64,000 nucleotides of DNA from Rhizobium mesosinicum (lineage in GTDB: Bacteria; Pseudomonadota; Alphaproteobacteria; Rhizobiales; Rhizobiaceae), in the NCBI RefSeq assembly GCF_019511345.1, contig NZ_JAEUAK010000001.1:310001-374000 (forward strand). Direction: 5' to 3'. The position numbers and the translations under genes were made by a program. The notes below the pieces were generated by a model. It was not told where the DNA came from. It ran no database searches and was given only the letters and a program-made list of their open reading frames with translations. Shown here one piece after another: positions 57,094 to 64,000 of this stretch (its first letter is position 1; the number at the start of each line of letters is the position of its first letter).

Positions 57094-58537
57094 CGCCTGC
57101 CTCCGGGAAAAGCTTGTCTAGTCTGTGGTATTGTTCGACAGCGGCCTCGAACTCCGAACCGATCTTTCTGATCTGCTCGTTCAGTTCTGTCTGGGCGACC
57201 TGGATGCGTTCCGAAAGGACGCGGTCATCCCACTCTTCACTTGTCTTGGTCACCGGCGTCAGCCGCTCCAGTTTGTAAGGAGCAGCGAAGTACTGCGGTT
57301 CTGGATCGGTCCGCGCGTTTCGATTGGCGTCCCGGTAGATCGTCAGAAGGGCATTTGCAGTTCGTTCGAGCTGGCTCTGGTATTCAGCGAATAGACCAAC
57401 CGTCCGAGTTCGATGGGCTATTATCGCGGACGATTCCTGGCGACGGGAACTGAGATCACGAACGATTTCTTCGATTTTCTCGTTATGCTCATCACGGATC
57501 TCGCGAAGATTGTCGATGAGATCCTGCTTTCCGCTGATGTAGTGGTCGCGAGCCGCATCGAGGCGTTTTTGAACGCCGGCGAACCCCGGGTATGGGTCGG
57601 TCAGCACACACCCGTCGATGAATGCCAGGATCGAAAAGAAAAGCCCGATTGCAAACAGCATCCATGAGTTCAGCTCAACCAAGCCCCACGGATTTTCGCG
57701 GATCCGCCGTATGACCTCCGCCCCCGCGCCCTCGAGGATAGTGGCGGATACCTCGCGGTAATGCGCAAGCGCAAGATTCACTGCGACCGCGACTGCCACG
57801 TAGAAAATCAGTCCGACGAGGCCACCGAGCTTCATCAACCAGGACCGATGCAAGAGGTTGCGTACGCAGAAGAACGCAAAGAGCAACGCGGCCCCAATAT
57901 TCAGAATGGCAAAGACGATGGCTTCGGTAATGCCGCCGACAATGCCTTGCTCGCTTCCCTTGGCGAGGAAATTGCCGTTCATAACCACTTCGATCAGGAC
58001 CAGGACTACGAGCAACGCGACCTTCACGCTCGTGGCTCCAGCGCTCGGCACCTTGGCAGCCCGGTCGAGCCGATGGTTTCGCTTGAAGGAGGCCATCTCG
58101 TCTTCGGCGATTTTGAGGTCGCGCCGAAGACCATGAAGCTCGTCGACACCGCTGGCGATCTCCGCCTTGAAGTCCGAGAGACTTGACGCGTTCGCCTGCC
58201 GAATTAGGCCGAACTGTCCCTCGAAATCGAGATTACGAAGACGGCCTTCGAACGTCTGGAACTGGTCCTCGAGGATCTGGTACGCGGACGCCTTCTCCTG
58301 TTCGACACGGCCCACGATCCGCTGTTCGATTTCATCGAGGGACTGCGCGGAAGCGGCGGGACGATTGGAGGCTCCGTTCTCCGCGCCCTTCTCCCGGACC
58401 TCGAGCGTCTGTGCCAGCTTCTCCGTATCGAGGGCCGGGAATATCTCCGTCGACGCACGGAAGTCGTGACTGGATTCTCGAACGTTGTTCCAGAGTTTGT
58501 TTAGTGCCTCAAAACGCAATTCGGTCCTCGCCGACAC
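57071..58537 (-). CDS. Four-TM coiled-coil membrane protein, first gene of the 54-59 kb system
   Basis: The 488-residue protein has a helical N-terminal cytoplasmic part with coiled coils (60-155). Four membrane segments follow (about 171-190, 200-226, 235-258, 290-310), then a second long coiled coil (325-400) and a C-terminal helical domain (about 440-488). No enzyme motif is visible. It is promoter-proximal and divergent from an SH3-domain gene. The symmetric coiled coils on both sides of a membrane bundle suggest a scaffold or sensor for the channel genes downstream. I recognise no family. Confidence 0.7.
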   Translation of the reverse strand: MSARTELRFEALNKLWNNVRESSHDFRASTEIFPALDTEKLAQTLEVREKGAENGASNRPAASAQSLDEIEQRIVGRVEQEKASAYQILEDQFQTFEGRLRNLDFEGQFGLIRQANASSLSDFKAEIASGVDELHGLRRDLKIAEDEMASFKRNHRLDRAAKVPSAGATSVKVALLVVLVLIEVVMNGNFLAKGSEQGIVGGITEAIVFAILNIGAALLFAFFCVRNLLHRSWLMKLGGLVGLIFYVAVAVAVNLALAHYREVSATILEGAGAEVIRRIRENPWGLVELNSWMLFAIGLFFSILAFIDGCVLTDPYPGFAGVQKRLDAARDHYISGKQDLIDNLREIRDEHNEKIEEIVRDLSSRRQESSAIIAHRTRTVGLFAEYQSQLERTANALLTIYRDANRNARTDPEPQYFAAPYKLERLTPVTKTSEEWDDRVLSERIQVAQTELNEQIRKIGSEFEAAVEQYHRLDKLFPEAGVGTEQAA

Positions 58538-58832
58538 ATGGTTGCGATTTTCTTAATTTTGCAATCCCTACCGCACTGGTTGTGCCCGGTCCAGCGGCGA
58601 TTGAATACGTTTTTTGATAAACGCGGAGGACGGTTAATGTATGTCCTGGCCCGCCGATGAAGCTCGAGCGCGGCTTCCTGCAGCGGGAGCAGTGCACTGT
58701 ATTGCCGCCCTCGGTCTTACACGCACGCGAAGCTTCATCGAAAATCAATATCAAAAAAAGTCCGTCAATGACCTCGACTTTCGCGTGTGGTATGAGCAAT
58801 CGTTGATATTCAGCATGCCATCGAGAGTTGCC

Positions 58833-59585
58833 ATGGCGAGGAGACGCCGATCCCGAAAGACACCCAAGTTTACACCAGCTCTGCTCTTTGTCGTGCTGGT
58901 TTTGGGCGGACTCGGCTCCTTGTTTGGCCACAAGGAGCAGACTGCATCGCAGCCTTCAGCTCCGGTCGCGCAGACGACAAGTAGCCCCGTTGAGACTCGG
59001 TCCGTTGCGGGAAAACAATTGGCATCGGCACCCGTCGAACCGTCCGTTGTCTCCGCGCCCATTGCGGAGCCGCGGAAGCCGATCGAAGTCATTCCGCAGC
59101 CTGACTCTATCACCGTTTTCGTAAAGGGGCGCAAAGTGGCTTTACGCGATGGCCCGGGCAAGCAGTTCGGGATTCTCGACAGATTCGACAGCGGTCGCGA
59201 AGTAACCTTGCTCCAAACACAGGGCGACTGGTCTCATATACGCGATCCTCTCACACAGCGGGATGGCTGGATTTCCACGAGTCTGTTGACCGAAGAGAAG
59301 CCACAGCCGGCAGAGCCAAAAGAAGAAGCGGCTCCACAGAAAAAGACCGAGCCGCCGACGGCTGCTACGTCAATACCGGATTCGCTTATCGTCCAACGGA
59401 TCATTGCCGAGTCTATTGCGATGTATCCGAGCTCATGCGCCTGCCCGTATAACATTGACCGTGGAGGACGACGTTGTGGCAAGCGGAGCGCTTATAATCG
59501 CGGTGGCGGATATGCTCCGCTCTGTTTTCCAGGTGACGTTTCGGCGGACATGATCTCGAGCTTCAGGCAGCAGGCAAGCCGTTAG
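58833..59585 (+). CDS. Membrane-anchored SH3-domain protein
   Basis: The ATG at 58833 (MARRRRSRKTPKF) has GAGAG just upstream and is preferred over 58815 and 58641. The 250-residue product has a basic start, one membrane helix (about 15-33), a low-complexity Pro/Thr/Ser linker, and an SH3b domain (about 90-160; KGRKVALRDGPGKQFGILDR, GDWSHIRDPL, QRDGWISTSLL). A Cys-rich C-terminus follows (SCACPYNIDRGGRRCGKRSA), which resembles calcium- or DNA-entry nuclease-adjacent tails. The SH3 domain suggests cell-wall binding. It is divergent from the four-gene membrane operon and may belong to the same module. Confidence 0.72.
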   Translation: MARRRRSRKTPKFTPALLFVVLVLGGLGSLFGHKEQTASQPSAPVAQTTSSPVETRSVAGKQLASAPVEPSVVSAPIAEPRKPIEVIPQPDSITVFVKGRKVALRDGPGKQFGILDRFDSGREVTLLQTQGDWSHIRDPLTQRDGWISTSLLTEEKPQPAEPKEEAAPQKKTEPPTAATSIPDSLIVQRIIAESIAMYPSSCACPYNIDRGGRRCGKRSAYNRGGGYAPLCFPGDVSADMISSFRQQASR

Positions 59586-60129
59586 TGCTAAGCCGCGGGT
59601 ACCTACGCCGTCTGACGGACCATAGCTCCGTCATGAGCTCCGAGGACACCCGTTAGTGCCAACAGGATAAAACGGTCGTTGTGGCGAGCAACACCTTCTA
59701 TGAAGCCGCCTCCACGAGACGCCTATGTCCGGCGCGCCACCGATGGCATTCATGCCGGTGATGTCGAAACGCACGACAGCGCGATGCGCGTGGCAGAGGC
59801 GCGCTCGTCCCCGGCGGATCGTGACGGGACCAACGATGACCTCGGGGCGACCGCGTTCCTTGGCCGACACTTTTGGAACAGGAGGATCGAAAAGTGGTGC
59901 TGCGAACTGTGCGCATCCTCGGGCGCAGGCAAAACCAGGTTGCCCTCTCGCCCAATCGTCCGTCGGGGAACCTCACCTCCAGACTTCCTGGTCGTGAGAA
60001 CCTCTAATGTTCTCTCCGTGGAGAAACTCCGGTTGCTCGTCCATAGAAAGCGGATCACAGAGTGGACTGCCAATCGCAGCCGATCGCAGGGTTATCCGAC
60101 CGTCCTAGGAAATAGCCTGTCGCCTAACG
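59586..60129. other. Region without a supported gene between the SH3 protein and the Ubl operon
   Basis: Several overlapping frames exist on both strands but none has a ribosome site or a recognisable domain. It may hold a decayed gene. No insertion-sequence ends were noticed. Confidence 0.4.
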
Positions 60130-60525
60130 CTATTTGAATAGCCTTGTAATCCAGGTTCGTATCCAGCTTAGAATTGCGCCAGACTGCGACCGATTTGCTT
60201 CCTTCAGGCGTCTATCGTAAGCCCGACCAGCTTCAATCTGCGCACGGGTCATCGCCGGAGCCCAATCAATGCTGCCGTTCGTGATGAAATAATGTGAGCG
60301 GCATGCAAAGTCGTGATTTCCGATAGACGGTCTTAACGTCACCGCGGGACCGTCAACTCTGATCGAAAACTCGGTAGGACCGAGCGGTGTGGAGACTTCC
60401 TCTCCACAGCCACAGCAGCAGTTGTGCAAGGCCACACGATATCTTTCCGAAATATAGATGATGCCGTCCTCCAACGTCTCCGGCATTTGCTCGACCATTT
60501 GCGGACGAAGACGGTTGATCTTCAT
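60130..60525 (-). CDS. DUF6527-type metal-binding protein of the Ubl operon
   Basis: The 131-residue protein has the DUF6527 signature: a Cys cluster in LHNCCCGCGEEV (C36-C40), a conserved PSIGN followed by DFACRSHYFI (C75, H78), and GSIDWAPAM. The residues look like a zinc site. In bacterial multi-ubiquitin-type operons it sits next to the E1-like protein, but its biochemical role is not established for this family. Its start overlaps the end of the E1 gene (ATGA, 60522-60525). The C-terminus is a short basic helix. Confidence 0.85.
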   Translation of the reverse strand: MKINRLRPQMVEQMPETLEDGIIYISERYRVALHNCCCGCGEEVSTPLGPTEFSIRVDGPAVTLRPSIGNHDFACRSHYFITNGSIDWAPAMTRAQIEAGRAYDRRLKEANRSQSGAILSWIRTWITRLFK

Positions 60526-61727
60526 TTCTCTGCCTCTCGATTGGAAATGAAGTTACCTTCCACCGTATACACGGACTGGATCTCATTGCGGCTATCCCGA
60601 TAAAATCCCGCCCAGCGCTTCCAACGCAGCACAGCAAGTGTTGCATTAAGTGCGTTGAGGTCGGCGACTTGAATTGCTGCTTTGTAGATTTGGTCCTCTT
60701 CGTCGTCATCGTCGCCAAACGAGAGCAGCCGGGACACCTCTGACCACGGCATGCCTGGAGTGACAAGCGTTGATCGCGTTACTCCATCGAGGCGATCATC
60801 CTCGAGACCCAAGCCTATTCCGCAGTCGATAAACGTGATGCCCAGACGCTGGAGGCCGCGGGCAATCAGTTCGCGGGATCGTCCCTTGTCAACGCACACG
60901 AAAGCGAAGTCGAAGCCAGCCAACTCGTGGATATTCTCGTCAGTTACCTTGTACGCGTGAGGCCTGATCCCAGTGTGGATCGTCGAATAGATACGCGCGT
61001 AGTAGTCGACTTTCATCGGAAACGATGCTGTCAGCTCGGCGACCGGTGCTCCAGGGGAACGAAACAGGTTGTGGTTCAGAACCTGGTCGCCGTCGAAGGT
61101 GTAGATCTCCTTGATGTATGTCTTGGACAGCTGATCCAAGACATACGATCCGGTGCCACCGAGGCCTATGATCGCCACCTTCTCGAAAGCAAGTTTTCGG
61201 GAGACTTTGCCTAAACCGTAGCGAGAGGAACTGGTGTCCGGGATCGCGAAGGGATTATCAGGCAGCTGCGCTGAAATCTTCTCGCCTGTCCGTGCGTTTG
61301 CCGACGGATCGTAGGAACGAGCAGCACCTCCCAGATGTCGTTCGTACGTAACGATTTTCTCATAGTAGTCGACATATTTTCCTGTCGCTTCAGGCTTTGA
61401 CGAGAAATAGTGATTAACCTTGATCGTTTCGGTCAAAGCGCAATCTGCGCTGTTGTTGATGATCGCCTCCATACGACTTCCGTCGCGGTTGCAAGGAGTA
61501 TCACCAGCAAAATACATAGTATGCTCCCCGTCCGGCAATGGACTCACGGTATTGCCGTTGGGATCGAGGATGAGCCTGCAGACTAGCATGCCACGGGCCA
61601 GCGTTTTGTCCGGCCGCACATATGGCACATGATGGACGAGAAGGTATCCGTCACGGACCTCGAGAACGAAGCCCTCCTCATCCAGTCTGCGAAGATCGGC
61701 GTTACGATTTATCAGATCGACGGACAT
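60522..61727 (-). CDS. ThiF/E1-like activating enzyme with N-terminal extension
   Basis: The 401-residue protein has a ThiF/E1 adenylation domain from about 180: nucleotide-binding AIIGLGGTGSYVLDQL (188-198), then TFDGDQVLNHNLFRSPGA with the conserved Asp, Asn and Arg, then FVCVDKGRSR. A conserved VADLNALNATLAVLRW lies near the C-terminus. Residues 1-170 are a separate domain of the DUF6791-like type; its cysteines at 50, 79 and 96 make an E2-like role worth testing, but no proof is seen. A conserved Cys at 302 (FIDCGIGL) is a candidate thioester residue. It overlaps the Ubl gene upstream by 26 bases and the DUF6527 gene downstream. Confidence 0.85.
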   Translation of the reverse strand: MSVDLINRNADLRRLDEEGFVLEVRDGYLLVHHVPYVRPDKTLARGMLVCRLILDPNGNTVSPLPDGEHTMYFAGDTPCNRDGSRMEAIINNSADCALTETIKVNHYFSSKPEATGKYVDYYEKIVTYERHLGGAARSYDPSANARTGEKISAQLPDNPFAIPDTSSSRYGLGKVSRKLAFEKVAIIGLGGTGSYVLDQLSKTYIKEIYTFDGDQVLNHNLFRSPGAPVAELTASFPMKVDYYARIYSTIHTGIRPHAYKVTDENIHELAGFDFAFVCVDKGRSRELIARGLQRLGITFIDCGIGLGLEDDRLDGVTRSTLVTPGMPWSEVSRLLSFGDDDDEEDQIYKAAIQVADLNALNATLAVLRWKRWAGFYRDSRNEIQSVYTVEGNFISNREAEK

Positions 61728-61977
61728 TGAAGACCATACCGTCTTTCACGTTGACGCTCTCGCCTTCGACGAGATCGCCTTCCGTGTGATCATGCTCACC
61801 TTTGAAGTAGGTGATCGTATACTGAAATTTCTCGAAGTCGGCGTCGGGATACGCAAGCTTCGCAATATCGCGATAGGTCTGCTTCTTCTCGTAAACGGTG
61901 CGCGGACGACCGTTGACGATAAGATCGTAGCTGTTGGGCGGCTTACCTTTTTTGTCTTCCACGCCATCAATGGACAT
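61702..61977 (-). CDS. Small ubiquitin-like protein (multiubiquitin family)
   Basis: From the ATG at 61977 (MSIDGVEDKKGK), preceded by GGAAAGGGG, the 91-residue product reads YDLIVNGRPRTVYEKKQTYR and on to YTITYFKGEHDHTEGDLVEG, NVKDGMVFNVRR. This follows the multiubiquitin/beta-grasp pattern (a beta hairpin ending in an NGxxxxV, then a helix and YxIxYxxG). Only one repeat is present, and the C-terminus (RRSDKS) has no diglycine. It would be the modifier that the E1 adenylates. A C-terminal trim or a non-diglycine attachment is needed for conjugation; which applies is unknown. Confidence 0.78.
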   Translation of the reverse strand: MSIDGVEDKKGKPPNSYDLIVNGRPRTVYEKKQTYRDIAKLAYPDADFEKFQYTITYFKGEHDHTEGDLVEGESVNVKDGMVFNVRRSDKS

Positions 61978-62025
61978 GTGTCGTAACCCCTTTCCGATAA
62001 GGATTGTCGATAAACCTTGAAATTT

Positions 62026-62042
62026 GTTCCCAAATATGGAAC
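62026..62042. promoter_or_regulatory. Palindromic operator GTTCCCAAATATGGAAC (site 1)
   Basis: GTTCC and GGAAC flank seven bases. It lies in the divergent region between the Ubl operon and the toxin-antitoxin pair. A second copy follows 57 bases on. The HigA-type antitoxin with its helix-turn-helix is the likely binder, possibly also restraining the Ubl operon. Confidence 0.6.
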
Positions 62043-62082
62043 GCTCTCTATATGGCACAAAGGAAATGTCTGCGCAATCCAC

Positions 62083-62099
62083 GTCCCACATTTGGGAAC
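62083..62099. promoter_or_regulatory. Palindromic operator GTCCCACATTTGGGAAC (site 2)
   Basis: This is the near-inverted copy of site 1: read on the minus strand it is GTTCCCAAATGTGGGAC. The spacing of 57 bases and position before the HigB-like start support autoregulation of the toxin-antitoxin operon. Confidence 0.6.
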
Positions 62100-62137
62100 T
62101 ATTTTTTGCAGCTGGGACCGGAGCTATTAATTTCCCG

Positions 62138-62437
62138 ATGCGACTCATGGGAATCGGAAATCTTGGCGAACTGGCGAAGTGTGCGGATGAAACAATCGCC
62201 ACCGCAGCAAGAGCACTGTGGGCGGAATTGGCCGACGGATCCTGGAAAACCGATGCAGACCTTGCCGAGCACTATCCGACGGCGACGATCGACGGAGCGC
62301 AAGTGCGTATCCCGCTCGGCCCCGGACACCATGTTGACCTGTTAGTGAATTATCACGCTGAAATGATGCTCATTGAGTACGCGGGCGTAGCAGATAGCGC
62401 CCAACCGCGTCGTGCAACAAAGGGGAAAGCTGCATGA
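62138..62437 (+). CDS. HigB-like (RelE superfamily) toxin
   Basis: The ATG at 62138 with a GGAG upstream gives a 99-residue protein of HigB length; a TTG at 62024 would run through the operators and is unlikely. The body matches HigB: LWAELADGSWKTDADLAEHY, ATIDGAQVRIPLGPGHHVDL, and LVNYHAEMMLIEYAGVADSA, with the beta-strand run that replaces the HigB FIGTHAEYD. Such proteins cleave mRNA on the ribosome. It overlaps the antitoxin start (ATGA, 62434). A toxin ahead of the antitoxin is the HigBA order. Confidence 0.78.
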   Translation: MRLMGIGNLGELAKCADETIATAARALWAELADGSWKTDADLAEHYPTATIDGAQVRIPLGPGHHVDLLVNYHAEMMLIEYAGVADSAQPRRATKGKAA

Positions 62438-63591
62438 CTATTCGACCAATTCGAACCGAGCATGACTACGAGACAGCGCTCAAGCAGGCGCGGCGGTTGA
62501 TTACTCTCACCGATCAACAATCAATTGACGACCTCGAAATACTCCAGGCCTTAATCGAGCGATGGGAGCAATCTCATGATCAGCTGACCGAGACGTCTCC
62601 AGCCGATGCAATCAAGTTTCGAATGAGCCAAAAAGGCCTCAAGCCGCGCGATTTGGAGCCATACATCGGTAGCAAGTCTCGCGTATCCGAGATTCTGAAC
62701 GGCCAGCGCCAGCCCACAGTCGATCAGATCAGGGCGCTACATACGCATCTCGGAATTCCCGTCGGCTCACTCATTGGCGAGATCAAGCACGAGCCAACGA
62801 CTGGCCGATCCACGGCTTCGGTAGCGGCGATCGAGAAGCTCAGGAAGCTCGGCGTCATGAAGGGCCGCGAAACGATAGAGGCGTTTCTTTTTCGGGCTTG
62901 TGCGATTTCGCCAGCAGTTGCAATGCTCCGGAAGACGAGAACAGAGAGGACCAACGCCAAGACCGACTTCGGTGCACTGGAGGCCTGGTGCGCCGCGGTG
63001 ATGCTCAAGGCAGAATCCTCTGGCGTTACGAAGAAGCCGATACAAGACGCAACAGCGACCGCGCGCGGGTTGGCGAAGCTGAGTACCTCGCCCCATTGGC
63101 ACACTGAACTGCATTCATACCTTGGAAACATCGGTATCGTACTGGTTATTCTCGAGCATTTACCCGGTACCTACCTCGACGGAGCAGCAATGCGCAGGGC
63201 GGACGGGACGCCGATAATCGCCCTCACGCTACGCCATGACCGAATCGACAATTTTTGGTTCACGCTACTCCACGAGTACGCTCACGTGGTTTGCCATCTC
63301 GGTGGCGACAATCCGCTTATTCTAGACGATCTGGAGGTTAGAAGTTCGGACGCCATGGAAACCGAGGCTGATGAGTTCGCCCGCGATGCCCTCATTCCCC
63401 CTGAGCTTTGGTCGACGGTTGGTTCTGATGACTTCGATGGTGACGAGCTTGAGGCGTTTGCAGAGAAAGTCGGCGTGCATCCGGCTATTGTGGCTGGTAG
63501 ATGGCAACATGACAACTCCGATTACCGCAAGTTCGCAAGGCTAGTGGGTAGGGGTCAGGTGCGAAAGCACCTTCTTGCTGACGGTGGCTAG
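62434..63591 (+). CDS. HigA-type antitoxin fused to ImmA/IrrE-like metallopeptidase
   Basis: The 385-residue protein has an N-terminal helical part, a helix-turn-helix (about 57-110; FRMSQKGLKPRDLEPYIGSK and SRVSEILNGQRQPTVDQIRA) and a C-terminal ImmA/IrrE metallopeptidase domain. Its HExxH motif is FTLLHEYAHVVCHLGG (280-284) and a third ligand is in METEADEFARDALIP. A plain HigA is about 100 residues, so the peptidase is an added module that could cleave its own or another repressor on stress. It is coupled to the toxin and follows two palindromic operators. Proteolysis is inferred. Confidence 0.83.
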   Translation: MTIRPIRTEHDYETALKQARRLITLTDQQSIDDLEILQALIERWEQSHDQLTETSPADAIKFRMSQKGLKPRDLEPYIGSKSRVSEILNGQRQPTVDQIRALHTHLGIPVGSLIGEIKHEPTTGRSTASVAAIEKLRKLGVMKGRETIEAFLFRACAISPAVAMLRKTRTERTNAKTDFGALEAWCAAVMLKAESSGVTKKPIQDATATARGLAKLSTSPHWHTELHSYLGNIGIVLVILEHLPGTYLDGAAMRRADGTPIIALTLRHDRIDNFWFTLLHEYAHVVCHLGGDNPLILDDLEVRSSDAMETEADEFARDALIPPELWSTVGSDDFDGDELEAFAEKVGVHPAIVAGRWQHDNSDYRKFARLVGRGQVRKHLLADGG

Positions 63592-63895
63592 AAGGTCGAA
63601 CGGCCATTAGATTCAGAGATGAGTTGTGCGCAGTCCTGGCCCTGCTCCAGGCGGGCACGGACATTTGAGGATCTGAAATGCAAGACTGTCTAATCGGGAA
63701 GCGTCTGTGATGAGATCAAACGGGGTGACTTTAGAAGCAAGCTCGACCGTCCTCGCGGAACTCATGACGGGATGCATGCCGAAGCTTGCCGTCGCGGGTC
63801 CACCTTCAGACGTGCGTCTCGGATCCCGTCCTCGAGGGTACATCAAGCCGCGAAACCGGGGTCAGCGAGGGCGGGACGCGAGGTCTAAGTACCTG
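63592..63895. other. Intergenic region
   Basis: About 300 bases past the antitoxin. Only weak overlapping frames are seen. No RNA gene, terminator hairpin or repeat stands out. Confidence 0.4.
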
Positions 63896-64000
63896 CTAGC
63901 TCCGCCCTGTCAGCTTCTCCCAAGCCTCGATGACGATACTCTGAAACCAAGCGAGACTCGCATCAGTCCGATGTCTCTTATGCGTTACAATCGAGAGCGC
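63896..64000 (-). CDS. Partial gene at the right edge, possible LysR-family regulator C-terminus
   Basis: The minus strand is open from the window edge to a TAG at 63898-63896, giving 34 codons: ALSIVTHKRHRTDASLAWFQ, then SIVIEAWEKLTGRS. The strand followed by an Arg/Asp-rich turn and a long terminal helix fits the C-terminus of a LysR-type effector-binding domain. The match is weak and the remainder lies outside the window. Confidence 0.4.
   Translation of the reverse strand, partial: ALSIVTHKRHRTDASLAWFQSIVIEAWEKLTGRS

Noticed and set aside
54156..58537. Flagellar MotAB or TolQR as the identity of the channel genes
   Set aside because: No flagellar, tol or exb genes are near, the channel has a long cytoplasmic coiled coil, and a VWA-like gene is part of the operon.
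59679..60137. 152-codon plus-strand frame before the Ubl operon
   Set aside because: No ribosome site and no domain; competing frames on the minus strand are equally weak.
1..64000. CRISPR arrays, tRNA or rRNA genes, insertion sequences, phage genes
   Set aside because: No regularly spaced repeats, recognisable tRNA/rRNA sequence, transposase frames or phage structural genes were seen by eye.

Overview
The window reads as a piece of a Rhizobiales (probably Rhizobiaceae) genome. The signs are a Porin_2-type alphaproteobacterial porin with its two early cysteines, a PrsD/PrsE-type type I exporter, FixL/FixJ-like sensor and regulator pairs, a glycine-zipper secreted protein, and a very high density of signalling genes (LuxR, AraC, LysR, GGDEF-EAL, class III cyclase). 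No rRNA, tRNA, CRISPR array, intact transposon or phage module was recognised. The gene mix is that of an accessory region (plasmid, chromid or chromosomal island) rather than core genome.

Layout. 1-4.9 kb (minus): a three-gene two-component operon whose architecture matches the Detocs anti-phage system: a large helical sensor kinase, a stand-alone receiver, and a receiver fused to a nucleoside-phosphorylase-like effector that runs off the left edge. 5-11.3 kb: LysR and aldo/keto reductase genes divergent from an RND efflux operon, with a LysR-type palindrome between them. 11.7-13.9 kb: alpha/beta hydrolase, a 49-residue membrane protein and a crotonase. 13.9-26.3 kb: a signalling block. It starts with a sigma-like protein, a 1675-residue hybrid whose kinase domain looks dead, a receiver-PAS-kinase hybrid and a FixJ-like regulator. 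Two tandem AraC paralogues follow, then a second kinase with a degenerate FixJ-like protein and a lone receiver. 26.5-31.7 kb (minus): porin, adenylate/guanylate cyclase, flavin disulfide reductase, PLP enzyme. 31.9-39.4 kb: GGDEF-EAL protein, LuxR, an M24/M20 hydrolase pair, a MocA-like transferase and a secreted glycine-zipper protein, with gene remnants between them.

40-44 kb (minus): three adjacent genes of unknown role, the last frameshifted, two of them sharing an unrecognised C-terminal domain, divergent from a LuxR-type regulator. 45.5-47.2 kb: a stand-alone RelA/SpoT synthetase-like protein and a doubly damaged L,D-transpeptidase. 47.6-53.7 kb: a type I secretion ABC/HlyD pair with an RTX protein, an unknown 237-residue protein and an acyl-homoserine-lactone-type LuxR regulator. 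54.2-59.6 kb: four overlapping membrane genes (4-TM coiled-coil protein, VWA-like protein, MotA/TolQ/ZorA-like channel, ZorB/MotB-like OmpA protein) with a divergent SH3 protein. This is a candidate proton-motive-force-driven machine that I cannot match to a named system. 60.1-62 kb (minus): a compact bacterial ubiquitin-like operon (Ubl, E1/ThiF, DUF6527) with no separate E2 gene. 62.1-63.6 kb: a HigB-like toxin with a HigA/ImmA-IrrE fusion antitoxin, divergent from the Ubl operon and with paired palindromic operators. The right edge cuts a gene that may be a LysR C-terminus.

The defence-like modules sit at both ends of the window. The most interesting candidates are the 54-59 kb membrane operon and the 60-62 kb Ubl operon, which abut each other, and the Detocs-like operon at the left edge.
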